This document shows, one piece after another, positions 8,564 through 16,135 of a stretch of DNA of 35,109 bases (position 1 is the stretch's first letter; every line of letters starts with the position of its first letter). Both the position numbers and the translations under genes were made by a program. The notes below the pieces were generated by a model. It had not been told where the DNA came from, searched no databases, and saw only the letters and a list, made by a program, of their open reading frames with translations. This stretch comes from Bacillota bacterium (lineage in GTDB: Bacteria; Bacillota; Bacilli; Alicyclobacillales; SLC66). The stretch covers positions 1-35,109 of the forward strand of contig JAJZCB010000035.1 of NCBI GenBank assembly GCA_021846285.1. The letters run 5' to 3'.

Positions 8564-9421
8564 ATGGACAACAAGGTCACGCTCGGTCTTGTGCAAATTT
8601 CCTGCACGAATCACATTGAAGAAAACATCGAGCGGACCATAGCTCGAGTGATTGAGGCCGCAACACGGGGTGCTCAAATCATTTGCCTACAGGAACTGTT
8701 TGATCTTCCCTATCTTGCCCAGCGGGTAGACATACACGGATACGAACTGGCTCGATCCGTAGAAGAGAACCCTGTTTTGCATAGACTCGGTACTTTGGCA
8801 GGAGAACTTGGCATCGTTCTCATCGTGCCATTCTATGAAAAGGCGGACCGTGGTTTGTACTTCAATACGGCCGCTGTGTTTGACGTTGACGGGCGATTGC
8901 TGGGAACCACAAGAAAATCGCACATCCCTGATGGCCCGCAGTATCACGAGAAGTACTATTTCACACCTGGAAATTCGAATTATCCGGTGTACAGCACGCG
9001 TTTCGGGCGGATTGGAGTTGGGATTTGCTGGGATGAGTGGTTTCCCGAAGTGGCTCGAATCTTAAGCCTCAAAGGTGCAGAGATCCTGTTTTATCCGTCG
9101 GCCATTGGTTCGGAGCCTGACCATCCAGAGTTATCGACAAAACCGATTTGGGAAAAGGCAATTTCCGCACATGGCATTTACAACGGAACCTTCGTGGCTG
9201 TCGTCAATCGAACGGGCAAGGAAGACGAAATGACGTTCTATGGAGGGAGTTTCATCAGCAATCCGTTTGGTGAAATTATCTCACAGCTGAATGGGGAAGA
9301 AGGGGTTCTCGTGCAGGAAATAGACAGAAACGATATTTCTTCTGCACGCCATCTCCTTCAATTCCTGCGAGATCGTCGTCCGGAAACGTATGCACCGCTG
9401 CTCCATCAAGAATTGCGGTAG
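8564..9421 (+). CDS. Carbon-nitrogen hydrolase, N-carbamoylputrescine amidase-like
   Basis: A 285-aa nitrilase-superfamily amidase with complete triad: E44 (CLQELF), K118 (RKSHIP) and C155 (GVGICWDEWFPE). The stretches PQYHEKYYFTPG, EILFYPSAIGSEP and FYGGSFISNPFGE, plus the RDRRPETY terminus, closely follow the N-carbamoylputrescine amidohydrolase/beta-ureidopropionase branch, enzymes that split carbamoyl amides to amine, CO2 and ammonia. ATG 8564 is chosen because AAGGAG at 8551-8556 is spaced 7 bases from it and the frame upstream runs through the sigma-54 promoter. It is the first gene of the sigma-54-controlled unit, followed by an amidohydrolase and an amine/amino acid permease, which suggests catabolism of an N-carbamoyl or amide nitrogen source. 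The exact substrate is inference. Confidence 0.88.
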   Translation: MDNKVTLGLVQISCTNHIEENIERTIARVIEAATRGAQIICLQELFDLPYLAQRVDIHGYELARSVEENPVLHRLGTLAGELGIVLIVPFYEKADRGLYFNTAAVFDVDGRLLGTTRKSHIPDGPQYHEKYYFTPGNSNYPVYSTRFGRIGVGICWDEWFPEVARILSLKGAEILFYPSAIGSEPDHPELSTKPIWEKAISAHGIYNGTFVAVVNRTGKEDEMTFYGGSFISNPFGEIISQLNGEEGVLVQEIDRNDISSARHLLQFLRDRRPETYAPLLHQELR

Positions 9422-9468
9422 GCTTTGCAACAGTGTTCGTCACCTGGTATTAGGGAGGGAGCCGAAAG

Positions 9469-11079
9469 GTGCAAGCAGATTTTGTGTTATCTAGCAATGC
9501 TGTTTTTACGGGGATGAGAAATGAGCCGGAGTCGCTATCCATTGCGGTTGCTGGGCAAACCATCATCGGCATCGGATCGTCGGAGGACGTGGAACCATGC
9601 ATCGGTCCGGTAACGCGACAATTTAAATTTGAAAACCAGTTGATTTTACCTGGTTTTCATGACTTTCACGTTCATCTGATGATGGGTAGTCTCTTTCTCG
9701 ACAGTGTGTGCCTGTCCACAATGCGTTCTGAGCGCGAGGCTGCCATGCGTGTCAAAGAATTTGCAGATGCGCACCCAAACGACTCGTGGATAATTGGTTG
9801 GGGATGGTACAAGGACAACTGGGAACACAAACAATTGCCAAGCAGGCACTCACTAGATGAAGTCGTTCGGGATCGACCGGCATTTCTGTTCAATGCGGAA
9901 CTGCATGGCGCTTGGCTTAACACGCGCGCCCTAGCGGAATTAGGCATTTCTCGAACCACCCCAGACCCGCCCTTTGGTAGGGTGGAGAGAGATAATACCG
10001 GGGATCCGACCGGATTCCTCTATGAAACCGCGATGGGTTTGTGGCAAAATGCATGCATCCTTCCTTGGGGCAAACGCCAGAATCTATTGGATAACTTCCT
10101 GAGACAAGCGCGGCAACTGGGAGTGACGGCTGTGCATGATATGTTTCCTTTGCCAGGGCTCGATTTTGGCGATCTGTCGTTGTACGAGTGGTTTGAACAA
10201 AATGAGCGACTAACATTGCGCCTGCACTTCCTGTCTGCGTTGAACGGCAATTTGGAACAAGCGAGAAACCAGAGAGCGCAATACCGGTCAAAGACATTGC
10301 AATTTTCCGGGTTAAAGCAATTCCTCGATGGAGTTCCGTCCGCCTACACAGCCTTCACGGTCGATCCGTACTCGGACCGACGAGACACATGCGGTGACAC
10401 ACTCATACCTCCAGATGTAATTCAAACATGGGTGGCAGATGCAGATCGTGAAAAGTTTCGCATCCGTTTGCATGCCTGTGGGGACGCAGCCGTCCGCTTG
10501 GGGCTCGATCTCTATGAACATGCCCGCAATCTCAACGGTCAACGTGATTCACGGCACGCCATAGAACATATCGAGGTCATTCATCCGGACGACATCCGTC
10601 GCCTGTCTGACCTGGGTGTGATTGCCTCCATGCAACCTGAACATGTTGCGGCCACACAGTGTTTCACTGACAACCCGTATCGATATCGATTTGCAGGGGA
10701 GCGCTTGCGTTACTTGTGGCCGATGCGCACGTTGCAAAGCCATGGAACATCTATGGCGTTTGGTACTGATTTCCCGGTGGTTGGGTTAAATCCGTTCGTC
10801 TCTGTATATCGTGCTGTGACTCGAGTTCATGACGACGGAGAACCCTCTGGTGGTTGGAATCCAGAAGAACGAATCGCACTGGCCGATGCACTGCGTGCCT
10901 ATACCATGGGTTCTGCCTATGGTGCTTTTCGAGAATCGGAACTCGGAACTTTGGAAGTTGGGAAATTGGCGGATCTAGTGGTGCTTGACCGGAATCTGTT
11001 TCAGATTTCGCCAGATGACATCAAATCAGCGCGTGCCGTGTTGACAATGATGGGCGGTCGAGTCGTGCATCAGGCATAA
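9469..11079 (+). CDS. YtcJ-like metal-dependent amidohydrolase
   Basis: A 536-aa amidohydrolase of the YtcJ/exoenzyme-regulatory AepA type. Seen in order: small beta-sandwich N-terminal strands, the metal-binding HxH (H67, H69 in HDFHVH), the IIGWGWYKDNW segment typical of this subfamily, a later metal His region RLHACGDAA, IEHIEVIH, and the metal Asp in FGTDFPV, then the closing LGTLEVGKLADLVVLD sandwich. These enzymes hydrolyse amide or related C-N bonds; the substrate here is unknown. The GTG start at 9469 is supported by GGGAGGGAG about ten bases upstream. It follows the carbamoyl amidase by 47 bases and precedes the permease, so it belongs to the sigma-54 unit. Confidence 0.9.
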   Translation: MQADFVLSSNAVFTGMRNEPESLSIAVAGQTIIGIGSSEDVEPCIGPVTRQFKFENQLILPGFHDFHVHLMMGSLFLDSVCLSTMRSEREAAMRVKEFADAHPNDSWIIGWGWYKDNWEHKQLPSRHSLDEVVRDRPAFLFNAELHGAWLNTRALAELGISRTTPDPPFGRVERDNTGDPTGFLYETAMGLWQNACILPWGKRQNLLDNFLRQARQLGVTAVHDMFPLPGLDFGDLSLYEWFEQNERLTLRLHFLSALNGNLEQARNQRAQYRSKTLQFSGLKQFLDGVPSAYTAFTVDPYSDRRDTCGDTLIPPDVIQTWVADADREKFRIRLHACGDAAVRLGLDLYEHARNLNGQRDSRHAIEHIEVIHPDDIRRLSDLGVIASMQPEHVAATQCFTDNPYRYRFAGERLRYLWPMRTLQSHGTSMAFGTDFPVVGLNPFVSVYRAVTRVHDDGEPSGGWNPEERIALADALRAYTMGSAYGAFRESELGTLEVGKLADLVVLDRNLFQISPDDIKSARAVLTMMGGRVVHQA

Positions 11080-11169
11080 GCGTCCGCCGATCAAGAGTAC
11101 GGACAATTCTTTTTTATCTCTGTCGTTTGTTTGAACAGTATTGCACTCGAGTTGCAAGGGGGAATTTCT

Positions 11170-12552
11170 ATGTCAGCCAACAACAAAAAGGCACAAGGCT
11201 TGGAGCGGAGTCTGGGATTTGGAACATTGTTGGCCATTGCCGTATCCAGTGTTTCGCCGACGACATCCGTATTCATCAGCTTCGGCTCTATGCTGACCAC
11301 GGTCGGAACAGGTGTGGCGCTCGCATTTCTGGTGGGTGGGGTGATCGCCGTTCTCAATAGTTTGGTGTACGCAGAGTTGGGCACCGCCTTTCCCATTTCC
11401 GGAGGGGCTTATGCCATTATTCTTCGCGTCTTTGGCAAACCATTGGGACTGATCACGGCCATCCTATATCTATTGTTGGGGCTTGGTTCTGTGCCGTCAC
11501 TGGCGATTGGCACGGCGAGTTATCTGAACACCATGTTTCCGGGGATATCGACGACCATTTTTGTGATCGCGGTTATTGTCTTGGCGACTTTGCTCGCCAT
11601 GGCCCGCATACATTCTGCATCTTGGGTGACGGCAGTCATGGTGATACTTGAATTTGCCATCATCATAGCAGTCACCATACTGTGTTTTTCTCACGTAATT
11701 CATCCGCTCTCGCTTGGTTTTACAACACGCGCGGTCGAGGCGAGAGGAATTGGCGGCAGCCTGGGTATCGGGGTTCTGTTTGTTGCTCTGCCCATCACTC
11801 TGTTCTCGTTTTCCGGCTATGAACTGTCCCAAAACTTTTCCGAGGAGACGACCAACGTCCGGAGAGTGCTGTCCCGAACCATCATCATCTCTGCCGTCAT
11901 TGGCGTCGTCATTGAGACGCTGGCTGTGCTAGGATTGACGTTGGCGGCGAAGAATCTCGGAGCCGCTACCTCGGCGACCATGCCTGCGTACGCCATTGTT
12001 CAACAAGCGCTTGGTGGCAACATCGCAACCATTTTGTTGATTGGCGTCATCATTGCCACCCTGGATTGTACAATTGCGGTGAACATGAGCTATATTCGCG
12101 TGTTCTACAATGCAGCGAGAGACGGCATGTTTACCCGACGCTTGTCAGAATGGCTGTCCAATGTATCTACGTCCACGCGCGTGCCAGTGCGGATCGCAAT
12201 CGTTTGGGGGATCATGGTACTCATCATCTCTGTTGTGGGCAGTCTCAGTGCAGTGCTTGCATTCACGGGCGTTGTCCTTGTTCTCATCTATGCGCTGGTT
12301 TCAGTGGCTTCATTCTTTGCCAGACGAAAATTCCCAGAACGAATGGTCTTTCGCATGCCCCTGTGGCCACTTCCTGCACTGCTTGTGCTTATCAGCTTGA
12401 TCTACGTGTTGACCCAGCAAACGCCAAGATTTCTGGAGATCACCGGAGGTGTCATTGTGGTGACAGCGCTGTATTATGCGATCGTGTTGCGAAATGGCTG
12501 GCGCACCCAACGTATCGCCGATCCCGAAGATGTCGTTGACGTACTTGCCTGA
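11170..12552 (+). CDS. APC-superfamily amino acid/polyamine permease
   Basis: A 460-aa integral membrane transporter with about 12 hydrophobic helices. The first helix region SLGFGTLLAIAVSSVSPTTS and the GGAYAI motif after helix 2 mark the APC superfamily (amino acid, polyamine, organocation symporters). ATG 11170 is preferred to the in-frame start at 11131 because AAGGGGG at 11155-11161 is spaced about 8 bases from it and MSANNKK is a normal cytosolic N-terminus. It lies 90 bases after the amidohydrolase gene and probably imports the substrate broken down by the two hydrolases, or exports an amine product. No clear terminator follows. Confidence 0.9.
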   Translation: MSANNKKAQGLERSLGFGTLLAIAVSSVSPTTSVFISFGSMLTTVGTGVALAFLVGGVIAVLNSLVYAELGTAFPISGGAYAIILRVFGKPLGLITAILYLLLGLGSVPSLAIGTASYLNTMFPGISTTIFVIAVIVLATLLAMARIHSASWVTAVMVILEFAIIIAVTILCFSHVIHPLSLGFTTRAVEARGIGGSLGIGVLFVALPITLFSFSGYELSQNFSEETTNVRRVLSRTIIISAVIGVVIETLAVLGLTLAAKNLGAATSATMPAYAIVQQALGGNIATILLIGVIIATLDCTIAVNMSYIRVFYNAARDGMFTRRLSEWLSNVSTSTRVPVRIAIVWGIMVLIISVVGSLSAVLAFTGVVLVLIYALVSVASFFARRKFPERMVFRMPLWPLPALLVLISLIYVLTQQTPRFLEITGGVIVVTALYYAIVLRNGWRTQRIADPEDVVDVLA

Positions 12553-12997
12553 CGCATCCACAACGTGCACTTAAAAACGGCGGGGTTGTCTGTTTAATGC
12601 ATACTAAAAGTGAAAGGAAACGCAGCGTAAAAGTTCACGCCACCGCTAAGTCATTAAAAGGAACGTTTGCCACCACCACCCACCAAGGCCATCGAGAGGA
12701 CAAGAGGTGGGAACGTCTCGTAAAGAACGCCGCCTCTCCGCAGGGGTAGACACTCGAATTCAGAGTCTTCGCCTACGAAAAGGCGGCGTTCCTTGTTGCA
12801 TCAGGCGAATGAACCGCGCTTTTCAATTGTCGAGAACCAAGGCATGGGAGAGAAGAGAAAGTCCAAAGAAGGATGGTCGAACCCTGATGGAATCCTCCCG
12901 AACTGGATTGGCGCGTGATGCGCATTCCCAGTTTGGGGTATTATGAAAAGTCATTTCAAGGAAGAGTGGCTAGTAGCGCGGTGTTCGAGGATTCACT
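12553..12997. other. Intergenic region between permease and broken IS
   Basis: No gene is accepted. A GTG-started 79-codon frame at 12707-12946 is Arg/Ser-rich, runs through strong hairpins and has no family feature. The main content is the structured element at 12663-12791; DNA after it (about 12800-12997) is G/A-rich without recognisable content. Confidence 0.45.
12663..12791 (+). ncRNA. Candidate structured RNA element (strand uncertain)
   Basis: Several nested pairings cluster here. ACGTT (12663-12667) with CCACC (12670-12674) can pair with GGTGG (12706-12710) and AACGT (12712-12716). GAACGCCGCCT (12725-12735) pairs perfectly over 11 bases with AGGCGGCGTTC (12781-12791). Inside it, GTAG (12746-12749) pairs with CTAC (12773-12776) and ACTC (12752-12755) with GAGT (12763-12766). 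This is more structure than chance suggests, but I recognise no known RNA family. It could be an RNA gene, an IS-associated guide-type RNA remnant, or IS-end DNA structure. Confidence 0.35.
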
Positions 12998-13792
12998 TCA
13001 CATAACGGCGGGCTTTCCATAACCCTTAGATTCTGCGGCGTAGGGCTTCGCATAGAGCAGGCGGATTCCGAGCTTTGAGCAAGTGCGCATCATCCACTTC
13101 GTGCGGTATTGTCTCCCATTATCGAAGAACGCTGCATCCGGCGCTCCGTACTTGTGTACCGCTTGACGAAAGCAGTCCTCCACGATGACCTGGTCGAGCG
13201 TGAGGTAAAATTCGGCATGCAGAATCAGCCGCGTTGCATCATCGATCATCGCCACCAGGTACACCTGCTGCTGACTGCCGCGTGGACCGATCGGAAGGTG
13301 CGGCCCATATTTGATGTCGCTCATCCACAACTGGTTACGGTGAGGGTGGGCAAACCGCCGGGCTGCTACGCCCGTTTGCGTCACCATCCGCATATGACGG
13401 CTACTGTATCCAAGGGCCGTCAACCGCTCCTGCAAGGTACTGCGCTTGATTTCACCCGGTTGTGCCTTGCCTTCCCATTCCAGAATCTGAATAATTCCCG
13501 CGACGCTGCGTCCGGGTACCTCTCTGCGCAATACAATGGCTTGCTCCAACAAAGATTCCGGGATCGCTGACCGGGAGGATGTGCCCTTACCCTTAGGCTT
13601 GAGTCCAGAGAACCCGGACTCCTGGTACCGCGCCAGATACCGCCGCACCGTTCGCTCGGATAGGCCCGTCTGTGCACAGACCTCGGCCATGAGCACCCGC
13701 TTTCGGGCCGCATCCAGCCCGGGTGCCAACAGTGGAGCCAACCACTGCACCCGTACAGCCGCCGTGTCTTCTGCTTTTTGATGGTCTTTCAT
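12998..13792 (-). pseudogene. DDE (rve) transposase, C-terminally truncated
   Basis: From the ATG at 13792 (GGAGGTGG seven bases upstream; an in-frame ATG at 13825 is less likely) the product is 264 aa. An N-terminal helix-turn-helix (CAQTGLSERTVRRYLARY) precedes an rve-type integrase core with the first Asp in WMSDIKYGP, a second metal-contact strand in AMIDDATRL, and the second catalytic Asp in AFFDNGRQY. Relatives continue PYxxxSKGKIERF, where the Glu of the DDE triad comes about 35 residues after the second Asp. Here the frame reads AESKGYGKPAVM and stops, so the catalytic Glu and the C-terminal domain (roughly 100 residues) are missing. The break lies at about 13018-13024. The protein cannot transpose on its own. 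Confidence 0.75.
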
Positions 13793-13840
13793 GCCATCCA
13801 CCTCCAATGAAAGAGAGTCTGGCATGAATCTACCGCCGAT

Positions 13841-14347
13841 CTACGTGGACATCCACGCCGAACGGGTTGCTACGTACAAATGAGCGTTGGCTATAGGACG
13901 GACCGTTCTGGCCAGCCATCCGCCAGCATTGCCAACATACCGTCCAAGGTCACGGAGTGCAGAGGGTGTCGGGCTGGACGAAGCCTCGACACACAGGAAG
14001 AATCGTTGCCGCAATGCCTCCAGACATCCACAGGCATACGGGGCCCACCACGCAAACCACGCGCGCCAGCGGTTCAGGGTCGACTCGTCGGCCGACACAC
14101 TGGAGGACTCTCGATTCTCGATGACCTGCTCGATGCTTGACGCTTCATGACGTTTATCGGGAACCAACACATCGGGAAGCTCGTGATGGATCTTGTTACA
14201 GTCGACACAATGCAGACGTCGGATGAGCAACCACTGCTTCCCGCCCGATCCGAGGATCTGACTACGCCGCCTTCGACCGAACAACTCCAGCGCGCCCTGA
14301 CAACAAGGACAAGGCAAGCATTCCGCACTCCTGACCAAAAAAGCCAT
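13841..14347 (-). CDS. DUF6431 domain protein (IS-associated)
   Basis: A 168-aa protein with an N-terminal Cys cluster (C10, C13, C15, C16 in ECLPCPCC) and a following LHCVDCNKIHHELPD segment, typical of the DUF6431 zinc-ribbon proteins encoded just upstream of DDE transposases. A PDKRHEASSIEQVI stretch and the ESTLNRWRAWFAWWAPY segment also match that family. It presumably assists transposition or binds element ends; no reaction is known. It is transcribed toward the transposase, with 48 bases between. The start ATG at 14347 has only a weak upstream purine stretch, so the true start could be slightly different. Confidence 0.65.
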   Translation of the reverse strand: MAFLVRSAECLPCPCCQGALELFGRRRRSQILGSGGKQWLLIRRLHCVDCNKIHHELPDVLVPDKRHEASSIEQVIENRESSSVSADESTLNRWRAWFAWWAPYACGCLEALRQRFFLCVEASSSPTPSALRDLGRYVGNAGGWLARTVRPIANAHLYVATRSAWMST

Positions 14348-14375
14348 CTATATCCGTTCCCAGTAGCTCATACTG

Positions 14376-14384
14376 TGTTATAAT
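14376..14384 (+). promoter_or_regulatory. Extended -10 promoter reading away from the IS
   Basis: TGTTATAAT at 14376-14384 is a perfect TGn plus TATAAT extended -10 element; no good -35 is visible. Transcription would begin near 14391 and almost at once meet the hairpin at 14407-14450. Confidence 0.5.
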
Positions 14385-14406
14385 CACCATACGAGTGTTG
14401 TGTGAG

Positions 14407-14456
14407 AGACCCCTGCGATGACGGTGGTGCGTCATCGCGAAAAGGGGTCTTTCTTT
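14407..14456 (+). terminator. Strong GC hairpin with T-rich tail
   Basis: AGACCCC (14407-14413) pairs with GGGGTCT (14444-14450) and GCGATGAC (14415-14422) pairs with GTCATCGC (14431-14438) around an 8-base loop; the interior bulge is T on one side and GAAAA on the other. TTCTTT follows. It behaves like an intrinsic terminator just downstream of an extended -10 promoter, giving a possible transcript of about 65 bases, or it is the subterminal hairpin of the adjacent mobile element. Confidence 0.55.
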
Positions 14457-14820
14457 ACCTCCGTCAAGGACATTCTACCCGTCAACTTTTGGACAGGCAA
14501 TTCCGTCAGCAATCGGCCACTATACGCTAGCAGAAACATTATTACAAAGAAGAAAAATCGCACTTGCAATTTTTCGAGTAACACATACATAGCGACAGCG
14601 GAAGGTTTTCTCCTGCTTCCCCCTACAAAACAAGCCATGAGACACCATTTTAGCTGTGACGCTCATGGATTGCGCATCCATGGAAAAGATCTCTGAACTG
14701 ACTGTCGAACTGTCAATTGGACAGATGCGGATTCCAAAGGGACCAATGAGTTACTCGCCAGTGCGCGCCATTCGAATGGGTACATATGATAATTGAACTC
14801 AAGTCAGGGGGGCCGTAGAC
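14457..14820. other. Non-coding leader of the nucleosidase gene
   Basis: No gene is accepted. A perfect inverted repeat CATGGAT-N5-ATCCATG lies at 14664-14682 and a smaller CTGTC-N5-GACAG near 14713-14727; either could be an operator. No clear -35/-10 pair was found. Confidence 0.35.
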
Positions 14821-15588
14821 ATGGCGACTGGAATACTGGGGGCTGTCCATCAGGAGATCGCTCTGTTGCGTCAAAACATGCGCATAGAGTCCACAGTGAC
14901 GTACGGCGGAGTTAGATTTACCAAGGGCACCTTGTGCGGGAAGTCCGTTGTGATTGGAATTTCTGACGTCGGCAAGGTCAACGCGGCGCTGGTTGCCCAG
15001 ATTCTGATTGACCGGTTTCATGTCAAACAAATCATCTTTACGGGCACTGCAGGGGCGATACACCCCACTCTTCGGATTGGCGATGTGATTTTATCAACGA
15101 AAACGCAGCAGTATGACGTTAACTTCTCAGCACTGGGATTCCCACCTGGCGTCATTCCCTTCTTGAAAACCTCTGTGTTTGCAGCCAACGCGGGTCTCTT
15201 GAGGGCGGCTGAAATGGGGGCAAAAGAGATCAAACATCGGAAGTTTCGGGTTTTGAGAGGGAAAATCCTCACCGGCGATCAGTTTGTGGCAAACGCTCGA
15301 TTGGGGCAGGAGCTGCGTAAAACCTTCCATGGCGTGTGTGTAGAAGCGGAAGGAGGCGCCGTCGGACAGGTGGCCTTCAGAAACAAAGTGCCATACCTTG
15401 TCATTCGGGGAATTTCCGACAAGGTCGGTGCCACAGGACCCGACAAATATAACCGCTTCGGGAAGATAGCTGCTCGCCATACGCAGCGGATCGTACTGAA
15501 GACGCTGAGAAATCTCCCGTCATCTTGCCCAGGTTGTTCGACCCCGAAGGGAGTGGCACGGGGTGCCATCAGAGCGAATGCAACATAG
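14821..15588 (+). CDS. mtnN: 5'-methylthioadenosine/S-adenosylhomocysteine nucleosidase
   Basis: A phosphorylase-fold nucleosidase that would remove adenine from methylthioadenosine and S-adenosylhomocysteine in methionine salvage. Seen: GILGAVHQEIALL with the N-terminal catalytic Glu, GISDVGKVNAA, FTGTAGAIHPTLRIGDV, LTGDQFV, the substrate loop VCVEAEGGAVGQVA and the catalytic Asp in IRGISDKVG. The usual VEMEGAA motif is VEAEGGA, so the Met contacting ribose is Ala. Length is 255 aa, about 25 more than usual; the C-terminal SSCPGCSTPKGVARGAIR tail is outside the family core. A G-run (GGGGGG) lies about 8 bases before ATG 14821. It appears monocistronic. A related purine nucleoside hydrolase is the main alternative. 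Confidence 0.85.
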   Translation: MATGILGAVHQEIALLRQNMRIESTVTYGGVRFTKGTLCGKSVVIGISDVGKVNAALVAQILIDRFHVKQIIFTGTAGAIHPTLRIGDVILSTKTQQYDVNFSALGFPPGVIPFLKTSVFAANAGLLRAAEMGAKEIKHRKFRVLRGKILTGDQFVANARLGQELRKTFHGVCVEAEGGAVGQVAFRNKVPYLVIRGISDKVGATGPDKYNRFGKIAARHTQRIVLKTLRNLPSSCPGCSTPKGVARGAIRANAT

Positions 15589-15674
15589 AATAGTGCCGCC
15601 CAGCCTACAAAAATAAAAGCAATGATCAGCAGAAACACCCGCCAACTCGTTCGTTCTTGACTCTCCGTATCCAA
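15279..15674 (-). CDS. Possible small membrane protein overlapping the nucleosidase gene
   Basis: On the minus strand a TTG at 15674, preceded by GGAGG at spacing about 9, opens a frame beginning MDTESQERTSW and continuing through a clear membrane segment (VFLLIIAFIFVGWAALFYV) to ALMAPRATPFG. The first about 50 residues look like a genuine single-span membrane protein; the rest is antisense to the nucleosidase and may be read-through after a lost stop. No family recognised. Confidence 0.3.
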   Translation of the reverse strand: MDTESQERTSWRVFLLIIAFIFVGWAALFYVAFALMAPRATPFGVEQPGQDDGRFLSVFSTIRCVWRAAIFPKRLYLSGPVAPTLSEIPRMTRYGTLFLKATCPTAPPSASTHTPWKVLRSSCPNRAFATN

Positions 15675-15746
15675 CGTGTGATCGCCTCCGTTTTCAAAGA
15701 GTTTCGATTCCCGTATTCCGGCAAATGTTCGGACGCATCGGTCCAT

Positions 15747-15832
15747 TTACGCGCCGTCTCCGCTCTCCCCGATCATTTCGACGGATGCAAGCGTAGCCCG
15801 CGCCAATCGCGCCAGGACGTGGTCGTATCCTC
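15747..15832 (-). pseudogene. C-terminal fragment of an unidentified gene
   Basis: On the minus strand, directly after the duplicated GH66 tail, a frame reads YDHVLARLARATLASVEM, then IGESGDGA, ending with TAA at 15747. The composition is coding-like (helical, Ala/Leu/Arg-rich) but no start belongs to it, so it looks like the end of a gene whose front was replaced by the duplicated segment. I cannot name the family. Confidence 0.3.
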
Positions 15833-16059
15833 TTTCGACAGTGTGCGTCGTCCGTAACAACAATGCCGTCACGACGTCTTCTCCACATAAATCATATCCC
15901 AGTACTGCAGGCTTGGAACCGTGAAGGAGATATATCTTTTCCCCCTGAATACGGAGTATGTGTACTTCAATTTTGTGGCGACTCCATTTTGAAAGTCTGG
16001 AGAGGCCGCCTAGACATCCTTGACTTTCTCCTGTCCAACGCAATACTTTACCTGAACGT
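15833..16059 (-). pseudogene. Duplicated 3' end of the secreted GH66 gene (decayed copy)
   Basis: This 227-base segment matches 17284-17510 with no gaps and 6 mismatches that I can count. It encodes the last about 63 codons of the GH66 enzyme, its stop codon and 36 bases beyond. One mismatch changes a Tyr codon (TAT) to TAG inside the copied frame, so it cannot encode the tail. It lies past the oxidoreductase gene in the same orientation as the original. Confidence 0.85.
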
Positions 16060-16135
16060 GGATTTTCGAAGTCGCATTCTTGGTTCGCTTCCTTGCACTG
16101 CTTGGGCCTTGCCTGACCCCTTTTTGAACAGGCTC

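Larger units (their letters stand above)
12998..14347 (-). mobile_element. Remnant of a DUF6431/DDE-type insertion sequence
   Basis: The two adjacent minus-strand genes, a DUF6431 zinc-type protein followed by an HTH plus rve-fold transposase, recur together as an insertion-sequence unit in Bacillota. The transposase is cut at its 3' end, so the element's left part has been lost. I could not identify terminal inverted repeats or a target duplication by eye. Confidence 0.6.

Noticed and set aside
12707-12946. GTG-started 79-codon frame
   Set aside because: It reads through strong hairpins, is Arg/Ser-rich, and shows no family resemblance.
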